Shown here: positions 51,602-60,094 of the stretch, one piece after another
Numbering within the stretch: the first letter of the stretch is position 1
Layout: each line of letters starts with the position of its first letter
Source of the DNA: Geothrix edaphica
GTDB taxonomy: Bacteria; Acidobacteriota; Holophagae; Holophagales; Holophagaceae
Direction of reading: 5' to 3'
NCBI RefSeq assembly: GCF_030268045.1
Contig: NZ_BSDC01000001.1
Location: 1,116,001 to 1,180,000 of the forward strand
Length of the DNA: 64,000 bases
Notes under the pieces: model-generated
Databases searched by the model: none
What the model saw: only the letters and a program-made list of their open reading frames with translations
What the model was told of the DNA's origin: nothing
Position numbers and translations under genes: made by a program

Positions 51602-52344
51602 ATGGAACCAAGCCCAAGAAGGTCTACTTCTACGGCACCTGCCTGGTGGACCTGTTCTTCCCGGACGCCGGCATGGCCGGCATCCAGCTCCTGCGCCGGG
51701 CCGGCGTGGAGGTGGTCTTCCCCGAGGGCCAGACCTGCTGCGGCCAGCCTGCCTTCAACTGCGGCTATTGGGAGGAGGCCCGGGACGTGGCCCGCACCCA
51801 GGTGGCCCTGTTCCCCGAGGACCTGCCCGTGATCCTGCCCTCCGGCAGCTGCGCGGGCATGATGAAGGTCCACTATCCCGAGCTGTTCCACGGCCAGCCT
51901 GATGAGGCCAAGGTCCGCGCCTTCAGCGCCCGGGTCTACGAGCTGACCCAGTTCCTCGTGGACGTGCTGGACGTGAAGCTCAAAGACCTCGGCGAGCCCG
52001 TGAAGGTCACCTGGCACAGCTCCTGCCATGCGGTCCGCGATCTGGGCCTGAAGGGCGAGCCCCAGGCCCTCATCGGCCAGCTCTCCAACGTGGAGCTGGC
52101 GCCCCTGACCCGGGAATACGAGTGCTGCGGCTTCGGCGGCACCTTCGCCGTGCGCCACCCCGAAATCTCCGGCGCCATGGTCACCGACAAGATCGCGGAC
52201 GCCACCGCCACCGGCGCCTCCCTCGTCCTGTCCACGGACGGCGGCTGCCTGATGAACGTGAACGGCGCGCTGGAGGCCAAGAGCAGCAAGCTCAAGGTCC
52301 AGCACATCGCCGAATTCCTGTGGGAGCGCACCCGTGCACGCTGA
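51598..52344 (+). CDS. lldE: L-lactate oxidase complex subunit LldE/LutA
   Basis: A 248-residue CCG-domain subunit of the LldEFG L-lactate dehydrogenase. Two cysteine-rich motifs (TCCGQPAFNCGYWEEA and ECCGFGGTFAVRHPEIS), with partner Cys residues at GTCLVDLFFPD and HSSCHAVRDLG, bind Fe-S clusters. GGAGG lies 8 bases before a GTG start that overlaps the dehydrogenase stop (GTGA). Confidence 0.93.
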   Translation: MNGTKPKKVYFYGTCLVDLFFPDAGMAGIQLLRRAGVEVVFPEGQTCCGQPAFNCGYWEEARDVARTQVALFPEDLPVILPSGSCAGMMKVHYPELFHGQPDEAKVRAFSARVYELTQFLVDVLDVKLKDLGEPVKVTWHSSCHAVRDLGLKGEPQALIGQLSNVELAPLTREYECCGFGGTFAVRHPEISGAMVTDKIADATATGASLVLSTDGGCLMNVNGALEAKSSKLKVQHIAEFLWERTRAR

Positions 52345-53767
52345 GAACGAAGTCCATTTCAGGGATGCCGCCGCCAAGGCCCTGCTGGATCCCCAGCTCC
52401 GGGCCAACTTCCGCCGCGCCATGGACGGCCTCATCACCAAGCGCAAGGCCCAGTTCCCCGATCCGCGGGACCTCCAGGACCTGCGGGACCTCAGCACGGC
52501 CATCCGCTCCCGCAGCCTGCTCTGCCTGCCGGAGCTGCTGGAGCAGCTGGAGGCCAGCTGCGCCAGGAACGGCATCAAGGTGCACTGGGCCGAGACCTGC
52601 GAACAGGCGAACCAGCTGATCCTGGGCATCCTCCAGGCCAAGGGCGCCAAGACCCTGGTCAAAGGCAAGAGCATGGTCTCCGAGGAGATGCACCTCAACG
52701 CCTTCCTCGAATCCAAGGGCATCGAGGCCCTGGAATCCGACCTGGGCGAGTACATCATCCAGCTCGACGGTGAGACGCCGAGCCACATCATCATGCCGGC
52801 CATCCACAAGAACAAAGACCAGATCGCCCGGCAGTTCAGCCAGAAGATCAAGGACGCGAAGTACACCGAGGATGTGGACGAGCTGACGGCCATGGCCCGC
52901 AAGGTGCTGCGCCAGAAGTTCCTCGATGCCGATGCCGGCCTGTCCGGCGTGAACTTCGCCGTGGCTGAGACCGGGACCCTGTGTCTGGTGGAGAACGAAG
53001 GCAACGGCCGCATGAGCACCCATGTGCCGCCTCTCCACATCGCCGTCATGGGCCTGGAGAAGGTCGTGGCGCGGCTGGAGGATGTGGCGCCGCTCTACGC
53101 CATCCTCACGCGCTCCGCCACCGGCCAGGCCGTGAGCACCTACTTCAACCTGATCACCGGGCCCCGCGGTGCCGGGGAGAAGGACGGCCCGCAGGAAGTC
53201 CACCTCGTCATCCTCGACAACGGCCGATCCCGGATCTACGCCGATCCCCAGCTGCGCGCCACCCTGCGCTGCATCCGCTGCGGCGCCTGCATGAACCACT
53301 GTCCTGTCTACACCCGCGTGGGCGGCCATGCCTACGAGGCCATCTATCCCGGCCCCATCGGGAAGATCCTCACCCCGCAGATGGAGGGCGTCGGCGTGCG
53401 CCACGACCTCATCCACGGCTCCAGTCTCTGCGGCGCCTGCGGCGAGGTCTGCCCCGTGGAGATCCCCATCCCCGAGATCCTGGTGCGCCTGCGCCGGGAG
53501 GCCACCCACGACGACATGGCCTCGACCGTGGCCGGCAAGGCCACCGGCCGCACGGCCACGGAGGACTGGGCCTGGCGTCTCTGGGCCGGAGTGACGAAGC
53601 GCCCCGCCCTCTATCGCGTCGCGACTTGGTTCGCCACGCGCTTCGGGAAGGCCCTGCCCGCCAATGCCCCCCTCATCAAGAACTGGACCCAATCCCGCAC
53701 CAAACCTGTTCCCGCCCGCCGTTCACTGAGCGAGCGCATGCGCGCCGAGGGAGCCAGCCATGAGTAG
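52334..53767 (+). CDS. lldF: L-lactate oxidase complex Fe-S subunit LldF/LutB
   Basis: A 477-residue subunit. The N-terminal LUD domain (VKGKSMVSEEMHLN, GVNFAVAETGTLCLVENEGNGRMSTHVPPLHI) leads to a ferredoxin-like part with CIRCGACMNHCPVY and CGACGEVCPVEI, two 4Fe-4S sites. It passes lactate electrons toward quinone. The GTG start lies 11 bases inside the end of lldE. Confidence 0.94.
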   Translation: MHAENEVHFRDAAAKALLDPQLRANFRRAMDGLITKRKAQFPDPRDLQDLRDLSTAIRSRSLLCLPELLEQLEASCARNGIKVHWAETCEQANQLILGILQAKGAKTLVKGKSMVSEEMHLNAFLESKGIEALESDLGEYIIQLDGETPSHIIMPAIHKNKDQIARQFSQKIKDAKYTEDVDELTAMARKVLRQKFLDADAGLSGVNFAVAETGTLCLVENEGNGRMSTHVPPLHIAVMGLEKVVARLEDVAPLYAILTRSATGQAVSTYFNLITGPRGAGEKDGPQEVHLVILDNGRSRIYADPQLRATLRCIRCGACMNHCPVYTRVGGHAYEAIYPGPIGKILTPQMEGVGVRHDLIHGSSLCGACGEVCPVEIPIPEILVRLRREATHDDMASTVAGKATGRTATEDWAWRLWAGVTKRPALYRVATWFATRFGKALPANAPLIKNWTQSRTKPVPARRSLSERMRAEGASHE

Positions 53768-54443
53768 CCCGAACTCGTCCGCTGCGGATTCCCGCAGCGC
53801 CATTCTCGGTCGCCTCCGCGCCGCCGGCGATTCCGGCCCCCTGCCCGCCCTTGATACGGCGGTTCTCGAGCGCCGCCAATGGTCAGCCGCCGAACGCGTG
53901 ACCCGGCTGCGCAAGGGCATGGAGGCGGTCCACACGGAATTCATCGAGGCCACGCCCGCTGATTGGCCAGCCGTGATCCGCGCCTTCTGTGAGCGCGAGG
54001 GGCTGAGGAACCTGCTCTACGGTCCCACCAGCGAGGCGGGTTCCGCCCTGGCCGCCGCCTGGGCGCCCGGTGGACCACAGCTGAAGCCCTACGACCGCCC
54101 CGTGGAGGACTTCAAGCAGGAGCTGTTCGGCGACATCGACGCCGGATTCACCGGCACCGTGGGCGGCGTCGCCGAGACCGGCGGCCTGCTGCTGATGCCC
54201 GGTCCTGCCGAGCCCCGGCTCATGTCCCTGGTGCCGCCCGTCCACATCGCGCTGCTGCGCGCCTCCACCATCCAGGACAGCTTCTGGTCCGCCGTGAAAG
54301 CCCTGGGCTGGGGCCGGGCCCTGCCCCCCAACGCCCTGATGATCTCCGGTCCCAGCAAGACCGCCGACATCGAGCAGACCCTCGCCTACGGCGTCCACGG
54401 TCCCAAGCGCCTCATCGTGGTGCTCGTGGATGATCTGAAGTAG
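53760..54443 (+). CDS. lldG: L-lactate oxidase complex subunit LldG/LutC
   Basis: A 227-residue LUD-domain protein, the third subunit of LldEFG. Typical sequence is DIDAGFTGTVGGVAETGGLLLMPGPAEPRLMSLVPPVHIALL and MISGPSKTADIEQTLAYGVHGPKRLIVVLVD. It overlaps lldF by 8 bases. The TAG stop is part of the -35 region of the following tRNA promoter. Confidence 0.94.
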   Translation: MSSPNSSAADSRSAILGRLRAAGDSGPLPALDTAVLERRQWSAAERVTRLRKGMEAVHTEFIEATPADWPAVIRAFCEREGLRNLLYGPTSEAGSALAAAWAPGGPQLKPYDRPVEDFKQELFGDIDAGFTGTVGGVAETGGLLLMPGPAEPRLMSLVPPVHIALLRASTIQDSFWSAVKALGWGRALPPNALMISGPSKTADIEQTLAYGVHGPKRLIVVLVDDLK

Positions 54444-54469
54444 ACGAAGACCCGCGCCCCCGCTACACT
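54441..54469 (+). promoter_or_regulatory. Promoter of tRNA-Met
   Basis: TAGACG, 17 bases, then TACACT, ending 10 bases before the tRNA. The -35 box includes the lldG stop codon, as with tRNA-Gly. Confidence 0.5.
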
Positions 54470-54479
54470 GCTCCTTCAT

Positions 54480-54556
54480 GGCTGGGTAGCTCAGGTGGTT
54501 AGAGCGAGGGTCTCATAATCCCTAGGTCGGCAGTTCGAGTCTGCCTCCAGCCACCA
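54480..54556 (+). tRNA. tRNA-Met (CAT anticodon, elongator type)
   Basis: A 77-base cloverleaf with encoded CCA. Acceptor GGCTGGG pairs with TCCAGCC (one G-U), so the first pair is G-C, unlike initiator tRNA. The anticodon loop CTCATAA gives CAT. The acceptor and arm sequence AGGGTCTCATAATCCCT fits elongator Met rather than Ile2. Confidence 0.93.
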
Positions 54557-54561
54557 CACAG

Positions 54562-54593
54562 AACACCGGAGCCGAGCTGCTCCGGTGTTTTTG
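54562..54593 (+). terminator. Rho-independent terminator after tRNA-Met
   Basis: Stem ACACCGGAGC / GCTCCGGTGT with a 6-base loop is followed by four T residues, 6 bases after the tRNA. Confidence 0.9.
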
Positions 54594-54783
54594 TACGCCC
54601 ACCCAAGCCAAAGACTCGGACTGCCGAGAAGCAGTGGCGGCCAGGTAGCCCATAGCGAGCAAGGCCCCAGTGGGGCCTGCGCAGCGTACATGGGCGTGGC
54701 CAGCCACGCGCCAGTTCGAGTCTGCCCTCTGGGGCTAGGCCAGTGCCAGTCAGTCAGACGATCGGCCTGAGCCCCCGACCCGT
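54594..54783. other. Non-coding stretch with nested hairpin and a copy of the tRNA-Met T-arm
   Basis: No gene is seen. CAGTTCGAGTCTGCC, the T-arm of tRNA-Met (54531-54545), recurs exactly at 54712-54726. Between them is a nested hairpin: GCCCAT (54648-54653) with ATGGGC (54690-54695) enclosing AGGCCCC/GGGGCCT (54662-54678). This could be a decayed second tRNA or a remnant of tRNA-targeted integration or rearrangement. Confidence 0.5.
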
Positions 54784-55305
54784 CTAAGCCGCATCGCTCG
54801 GACCGGCCGGGCGCCGGGACATCCGCGTGTCATTCCAGACCCGGAGGAGATGGGGTCTGGCCTGTTGGTACCAGTAGCGCACCAGGTCGATCCGCCGCCG
54901 GTCGGAGGCGCCGGCCAGGAAGGAGCCGTCGGCCAGGGCGAACGAGGCGTCGACACCCGGTCCCAGGACGTGGAACCGGGCAGGACCCTGCACGTCCGGT
55001 CCAAGCTCGATCCGCAGGCCGCCCACGCCGCCGAGCGGCGCCCTCCCGAACAGGAGCAGGGTCTCCTCCCCGTCGAAATAGACACAGAGGCCGCTGTTCA
55101 GAACGGTGGCGAGATGCTCTTCAAACGCTTCGATTCGGGAGAATCCCTGCAGGCAATCGAACCGGAGGGACGGGGGGATGCCGCCGGCCGGGGACCCCGG
55201 GGCCAGCGCCGGCCGGGCCGGGCATCGGCGCCGGGTCCACGTCGACAGGGAGGCCAGATAGGTCGGGGCGGTCTCGCGCTGGAGGTCGGTTGGGAGGGGT
55301 GGCAT
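54784..55305 (-). CDS. Hypothetical protein
   Basis: I do not recognise this 173-residue protein. It has no signal peptide or membrane helix. The middle has a beta-rich look (ATVLNSGLCVYFDGEETLLLFGRAPLGGVGGLRIELGPDV), and the C-terminus is helical and basic (DLVRYWYQQARPHLLRVWNDTRMSRR). The start is uncertain: the chosen ATG (MPPLPTD) has AGGA 11 bases upstream, and an in-frame GTG lies 27 bases earlier. It stands alone between tRNA-Met and the propeller sensor, with coding-like base use. Confidence 0.5.
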   Translation of the reverse strand: MPPLPTDLQRETAPTYLASLSTWTRRRCPARPALAPGSPAGGIPPSLRFDCLQGFSRIEAFEEHLATVLNSGLCVYFDGEETLLLFGRAPLGGVGGLRIELGPDVQGPARFHVLGPGVDASFALADGSFLAGASDRRRIDLVRYWYQQARPHLLRVWNDTRMSRRPAGPSDAA

Positions 55306-55416
55306 ATCGGGCGAAGTCCTCACGGGAATCACCCATGAAACACACCTTCGGCCCCTGCTGGTGGCAGAACCGGCTGAACGGTCATATCTGGCGTCCCAAC
55401 GGGAGAGCTCCCCCGG

Positions 55417-57987
55417 TCATTCCCCCTGGGAGGGCCCGGTCTGGCCCTGGCCCCCCTCCCCTTCCCGCCTGGTGGCCCGCTTCCGCTCGGGGTACAGGGC
55501 GTCCGCGCAATCCGGGCAGATGCCGTGGGTGAAGTCCGCGTCCGAATGGGCGGTGATGTAGTGCTCCAGCTGGTTCCAGTAGCCCGAGTCGTCGCGGATC
55601 TTCTTGCAGCTGGCACAGATCGGCAACAGACCGGAGAGCTGCTTCACTTGGCCGAGGGCCGTGGACAGCGCGGCGTTCCGGGATTGGAGCTCCTCGGTCC
55701 GCTTGGCCACCAGGGCCTCCAGCTCGGCTTTGCTGCGCGCCAGGGCCGCCACGCGGAGCCGCAGGATCACGAGGCCGAGCCCCAGGAAGGCCAGGCCGCC
55801 AAGGCCCAGGGCCCACCAGGTCCGCCACCAGGGCGGGAGGACGCGGAAATCCAGTCCGGTCGCGGGACCGAAGGCGCCATCCTTGCCCGCGGCACGGGCT
55901 TCGAACCGGTAGTGCCCGCCCGGCAGCGCGGGGTAGCGCACCAGGGGTGCGTCAACCTCCCGCCAGGCGTCCTCGAGGCCCAGCAGCCGCACCTGGAACC
56001 GCGTCTGGCGTTCGTCCAGGTAGGTGGGCGCGGCGACCCGGAAGGAGAGGGTGGCTTCCCGGTGGGCGATCGGCGCGAGGTTCCCAAAGGGGGGTTCCAG
56101 CCGCCGGGTCCCATAGGAGAGCTCCAGGATGTGCGCCGGTGCCTGCACGGGCTGGGGCCAGGCCCCATCCGTCTCGTAACGCACCAGGCCCGCGGCCGTC
56201 CCCACCCAGATGCGCCCGGATTCAGCCAGCAGGGCCTGGATGGCGCAGTCCTCGCTCACCATCCCATCCTCCTGGCCGATGTGGAGCGGCGGATCCAGGC
56301 GGTCCAGGCCCTGGTCCGTAGTGGCCCAGGTCTGCCCCCGCTCGTCCACCTCCACGGCGTAGATCTGGTCCGAGTGAAGGCCCTGGCCCTTGACGCGCTG
56401 CTCCAGCACGGTGAGCCGGTCCCCGTCCACGCGGACCCGGGAGAGCCCCTGGGGCTCCTGGTAATGCACCCAGGCGCTGCCATCCGGCAGGAAGGCCATG
56501 CCGTAGAGGCCGAAGGGCAGGAGGCCGTCCTTTTCCGTGAACAGCCGCCAGGGGCCCTTGGCAGCTTTCAGGTACAGCCCCGCGGTGGTGGCGGCCCAGA
56601 GGCGGCCCCCGGCATCCTCCCGGATGCGGAAGACCCCGAGAGCGCCTGCACCCGCGGGTTTCACCTCCTGGATGAGGCGCTGCCCGGCTGGATCCCAGCG
56701 GAGGATTCCGGACCGGACATGGCTCAGCCAGACCTGCCCCCTGGAGTCCACCATCACGCTGTTCACGGCGAATCCGAGGTCTCCCAGAGGCGCCACTTCA
56801 GCGGCCTGGTGCCCGGGGCGGAGCCAGAAGGTGGGTCCGATGGTGCTGACCATCCACAGGGTGCCGGTCCGGTCGAGGGTCAGGCTCTTGATGCGGTGGC
56901 CCTCCGTGCCGGGAATCCGCGAGGCGGCGGTGGCGGTCACCCGCCGGGCCCCGTCATCCGTGGCGGCCAGGAGCTCGCCGCCCGGCTGGCGGGTGATGGA
57001 CCAGACCACCTCCCCGGAGATGCCTGCGGCCAGGGCATGATTCCAGACCCGGCCGCCGCCCTGGAGCCGTGCCAGGGCGGTCCCCAGGACCCAGAGCGTG
57101 CCCTCCCGGTCCCTGAACACCGTGCGGACCCAGCGGAACGGCAGCCCTCCGGCCGCGTCCATGCGCTCGGTCTGGTCCCCCGAGAGGTGCAGCGCCCCCG
57201 CCTGGGTGGGCAGCCAGATGGAACCGTCGGCGTCCGTGAAGGGGACGCTGTTGGGGGACAGGCTTGCGTCCAGCCTGCGGGACTGGTCCGAGAACCGGGG
57301 GGCTCCCGGCGCCTTCAGGACCAGGCTCCGCCCGAAGCCTGCCCAGACCCGCCCGGCCCCATCCTCCACGACCATGGAGACCCCATCGGCCGGCAGGCCC
57401 TGGCCCGGGCCCCAGTCCTCCCGGGATCCATCAGGAAGGAACGTGATGAGGCCCGCCTTCGTGCCCAGATGCATGGCCCCCCTGGCCCCGGCCGCGAGGA
57501 TGGCGACCAGACCAGCCGGCCTGGGTGCCCGGAGCCGGAACTGCACGCCCTCCTCCTGGACGAACAGCCCTTCAGAGGTCATGGCCCATAGCCGGCCACG
57601 GCGGTCCAGGGCGATGGTCTCGGCGGGCAGTGGGCCCGGCAGGCTGCCGAAGCGGGCCGGCTCGATGCGCCCCTCCCGGATCCGCACCAGACCCCTCAGG
57701 GTGGCTGCCCACACACCGCCTTCCCGGGCGGGGAGCAGCCGGTGGATGAACCCCGAGGGCAGCCCGTCTTCCCGGGTCCAGCGACGGCAGTGGCCACCCT
57801 CATAACGCAACAGGCCGCTTTCCGTCCCCAGCCAGAGGAACCCCTCCGCATCCTGGGTCAGGGTGGTGATGGCCCCGGAGGGCAGGCCCTGGGCCGGGCC
57901 CATGACCGCGAAGGGACGGCGCCAGCCCTCGGAGGCCAGGCAGAGGACCCCCAGCAGCCCCGCCACGATGATCCTGACCCATGCCAT
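55417..57987 (-). CDS. Periplasmic two-component-propeller sensor with a C-terminal CxxC...CxxC module
   Basis: An 856-residue membrane protein. After a signal peptide, residues 25-620 carry many Reg_prop propeller repeats (GFLWLGTESGLLRYEGG, GRLWAMTSEGLFV, GQVWLSHVRSGILRW, GRIWVGTAAGLVRYE). A Y_Y_Y domain (about 625-700; FQVRLLGLEDAWREV, LPGGHYRFEARAAG) and one membrane helix (about 708-730) follow. In place of a kinase there is a coiled coil and a tail with Cys791, Cys794, Cys824 and Cys827 (SGLLPICASCKKIRDD, GYWNQLEHYI, HGICPDCADALYPE). AGGAG lies 5 bases before the ATG. Confidence 0.85.
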   Translation of the reverse strand: MAWVRIIVAGLLGVLCLASEGWRRPFAVMGPAQGLPSGAITTLTQDAEGFLWLGTESGLLRYEGGHCRRWTREDGLPSGFIHRLLPAREGGVWAATLRGLVRIREGRIEPARFGSLPGPLPAETIALDRRGRLWAMTSEGLFVQEEGVQFRLRAPRPAGLVAILAAGARGAMHLGTKAGLITFLPDGSREDWGPGQGLPADGVSMVVEDGAGRVWAGFGRSLVLKAPGAPRFSDQSRRLDASLSPNSVPFTDADGSIWLPTQAGALHLSGDQTERMDAAGGLPFRWVRTVFRDREGTLWVLGTALARLQGGGRVWNHALAAGISGEVVWSITRQPGGELLAATDDGARRVTATAASRIPGTEGHRIKSLTLDRTGTLWMVSTIGPTFWLRPGHQAAEVAPLGDLGFAVNSVMVDSRGQVWLSHVRSGILRWDPAGQRLIQEVKPAGAGALGVFRIREDAGGRLWAATTAGLYLKAAKGPWRLFTEKDGLLPFGLYGMAFLPDGSAWVHYQEPQGLSRVRVDGDRLTVLEQRVKGQGLHSDQIYAVEVDERGQTWATTDQGLDRLDPPLHIGQEDGMVSEDCAIQALLAESGRIWVGTAAGLVRYETDGAWPQPVQAPAHILELSYGTRRLEPPFGNLAPIAHREATLSFRVAAPTYLDERQTRFQVRLLGLEDAWREVDAPLVRYPALPGGHYRFEARAAGKDGAFGPATGLDFRVLPPWWRTWWALGLGGLAFLGLGLVILRLRVAALARSKAELEALVAKRTEELQSRNAALSTALGQVKQLSGLLPICASCKKIRDDSGYWNQLEHYITAHSDADFTHGICPDCADALYPERKRATRREGEGGQGQTGPSQGE

Positions 57988-58049
57988 GCCCACTCCTGCT
58001 GTCCGTTCCCTATCGATAGCTCCCGCGCCCCGGTTGACTAACGGGACCG

Positions 58050-59159
58050 TCAGCCCTGGCCCAGCACCCGCCGGTAGAGCGCTTCGTACCGGTCCACGAT
58101 GGGCCCTTCCGCGAAGGTACCCAGGGCCCGCTCTCGGGCCGCGTTGCCCATGGTCCGGCGCAGGTCGTCATCGCGCAGGAGCTTCACCGCGTCAGCCGCC
58201 ATGGCCTCCACATCACCCATGGCCTCCAGGTAGCCGTCCACTCCGTGGCGCACCACCTCCGGCAGGCCCCCCACCCGGCTGGCGATGACGGGCACCCGGT
58301 GCCCCATGGCCTCCAGGGCCGCCAGGCCGAAGCTCTCCGTGGCGCTGGGTAGCAGGAAGAGGTCCGAGCAGGCCAGGACCGTGCCAATGTCCAGCTGCTT
58401 GCCCGTGAACCGCACCTCGGAGGCGAAGCCCCGGTCCCGGCAGTAGGCCTCGGCCTCCACCCGGTCTGGTCCATCGCCCACCATCACCAGGCGCACCGGG
58501 ACTTCCCTGCGGACGAGTTCGAAGACCTTCAACACGTCCATCACGCGCTTCACGGGCCTGAAGTTGGAGATGTGGGTCAGCACCGAGGTGGCCCTGGGCG
58601 CCAGCCAGGCCCGGCAGTCCGGGCTCTCCTGGCCCGGGGGCTCGACGAAGTTCCCGATGACGTCGATGTCGCGATCCACCCCGAAGGTGCGGTAGGTCTC
58701 ATCCCGCAGGTACTCTGAAACGGCAGTCACGCCATCGCTTTCCCGGATGGCCATCTTCACCATGGGGAGGTAGCTGGGGTCGCTGCCCACCACGGTGATG
58801 TCCGTGCCGTGCAGGGTGGTCACGACCTTCAGGCCCGGAATGGCCATGCGGGCCAGCAGGGCGGCCATGGCGTGGGGGATGGCGTAGTGCGCGTGGATGA
58901 TCTCCAGGCCGTGGTGCTCGGCCACGTCCGCCATCTTGGAGCCCAGGGCGATGGAATAGGGGGCATCCTCGAAGAGCGGATAGGTGGTGGCCCGGACTTC
59001 GTGGAAGTTGATGCGGTCCTCGAAGCCCACCAGGCGTGGCGGCACGCTGGGGCTGAGGATGTGCACCTCGTGGCCCCGGGCGGCCAGGGCCTTGCCCACC
59101 TCCGTGGCCACGACGCCCGAGCCGCCGAAGGTGCTGTAGCAGGAGATACCGATGCGCAT
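58050..59159 (-). CDS. bshA: N-acetyl-alpha-D-glucosaminyl L-malate synthase
   Basis: A 369-residue GT4 glycosyltransferase, first enzyme of bacillithiol synthesis. The N-terminal [33 protein letters not shown] and the [36 protein letters not shown] and [12 protein letters not shown] blocks follow Bacillus BshA closely. The sugar-nucleotide site has [23 protein letters not shown] and [13 protein letters not shown]-like sequence ([22 protein letters not shown]). bshB and bshC are not in the window. Divergent from yggT. Confidence 0.9.
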   Translation of the reverse strand: MRIGISCYSTFGGSGVVATEVGKALAARGHEVHILSPSVPPRLVGFEDRINFHEVRATTYPLFEDAPYSIALGSKMADVAEHHGLEIIHAHYAIPHAMAALLARMAIPGLKVVTTLHGTDITVVGSDPSYLPMVKMAIRESDGVTAVSEYLRDETYRTFGVDRDIDVIGNFVEPPGQESPDCRAWLAPRATSVLTHISNFRPVKRVMDVLKVFELVRREVPVRLVMVGDGPDRVEAEAYCRDRGFASEVRFTGKQLDIGTVLACSDLFLLPSATESFGLAALEAMGHRVPVIASRVGGLPEVVRHGVDGYLEAMGDVEAMAADAVKLLRDDDLRRTMGNAARERALGTFAEGPIVDRYEALYRRVLGQG

Positions 59160-59160
59160 G

Positions 59161-59197
59161 GGGAACCCTCTCTACCCGCTATGATGAACGGGTTCCC
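59161..59197. promoter_or_regulatory. Inverted repeat in the bshA-yggT divergent region
   Basis: GGGAACCC and GGGTTCCC form a perfect 8-base inverted repeat 21 bases apart in a 50-base intergenic gap, beginning one base outside the bshA start codon. A possible -10 box (TATGAT) lies between the arms. It may be an operator for both genes. Confidence 0.35.
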
Positions 59198-59209
59198 GGG
59201 ATCCTGCCC

Positions 59210-59467
59210 ATGCCCCTTCTCTTCGCCATCGCCTACCACGCCCTGACCCTGCTCAGCTGGCTGCTGATCGCGACGGCCCTGCTCTCCTGGTTCCCGGTCG
59301 ACCCCAGGAACCGCTGGATCCGGCTGCTGCACGCCATTACCGACCCGGTGCTGCACCCCATCCGCGCCCTGGTTCCGCCCATCGGTGGAATCAGCCTGGA
59401 CATCTTCATCGCCCTCCTGCTGCTGTGGGGGGTCCAGAAAGTGCTCGCCCAAGCCGTGGGTTCATGA
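59210..59467 (+). CDS. YggT-family membrane protein
   Basis: An 85-residue protein with two hydrophobic helices and the YggT family middle (ALLSWFPVDPRNRWIRLLHAITDPVLHPIRALVPPIGGISLDIFIALLLLWGVQKVL). YggT (YlmG) proteins are linked to cell division and osmotic response and often sit next to divIVA, as here, with a 13-base gap. Confidence 0.92.
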   Translation: MPLLFAIAYHALTLLSWLLIATALLSWFPVDPRNRWIRLLHAITDPVLHPIRALVPPIGGISLDIFIALLLLWGVQKVLAQAVGS

Positions 59468-59480
59468 CACAGGAGGAGGC

Positions 59481-60041
59481 ATGAAATACACCCCTCTCGA
59501 CATCCAGCGCCGGGAGTTCGAAAAGGCCTTCCGCGGCATCGAGGAATCGGAGGTGCGGACCTTCCTCCACGAGGTGGCTGCCGAATGGGAGGAGCTCCTG
59601 GCCGAGAACCAGAAGCTGAAGGAGGAGATCCTCGACAGCCGGGAGCGCCTCCGCCAGTACCAGGACCAGGACCGCATCTTCCGCGAGACCCTCCTCCAGG
59701 CCCAGCGCACCCGAGAGGATGTGCTGGATGGTGCCAACCGGGAGAAGGAGCTCATCCTCCGCGAGGCCCAGTTCAAGGCCGACGAGGTCATCCGCGATGC
59801 CCAGCAGCATGTGGTCGAGCTGGAGGTGCAGATCCGCAACTTGAAGATGGAGCGAACCCGGTTCGTCCGGGACCTGGAATCCCTCATGGAGCGCACCCGC
59901 CGCCACGTCCAGGAGGAGGCTCCGGACATCTACCTGGCCGCTCCCCCCACCCTGAACCTGGAGGGGCTGGACTTCAGCTCGCTCGACGAGCCCACCACCC
60001 AGGCGATCCCCCCCATCCGCCGGCCGAAGGCCTCGAGCTAG
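59481..60041 (+). CDS. divIVA: DivIVA-domain protein
   Basis: A 186-residue coiled-coil protein. The N-terminal membrane-binding DivIVA motif is YTPLDIQRREFEKAFRGIEESEVRTFLHEVAAEWEEL; a long coiled coil follows (to about 145) and a Pro-rich tail. DivIVA proteins mark curved membrane at poles and septa. AGGAGGAGG lies directly upstream. The yggT-divIVA pair is common in Gram-positives and also seen in some diderms. Confidence 0.92.
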   Translation: MKYTPLDIQRREFEKAFRGIEESEVRTFLHEVAAEWEELLAENQKLKEEILDSRERLRQYQDQDRIFRETLLQAQRTREDVLDGANREKELILREAQFKADEVIRDAQQHVVELEVQIRNLKMERTRFVRDLESLMERTRRHVQEEAPDIYLAAPPTLNLEGLDFSSLDEPTTQAIPPIRRPKASS

Positions 60042-60046
60042 CCTTC

Positions 60047-60077
60047 AGCTGATGGCCGATAGCTGACAGCTGATAGC
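60047..60077. repeat. Heptamer tandem repeat, copy C
   Basis: AGCTGAT, GGCCGAT, AGCTGAC, AGCTGAT and a partial AGC lie between divIVA and the thiolase. On the minus strand these read ATCAGCT-type units, the same family as 8532-8566 and 11099-11168. The array starts 5 bases after the divIVA stop. Confidence 0.7.
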
Positions 60078-60094
60078 CCCCCATTGGAGTTCCC

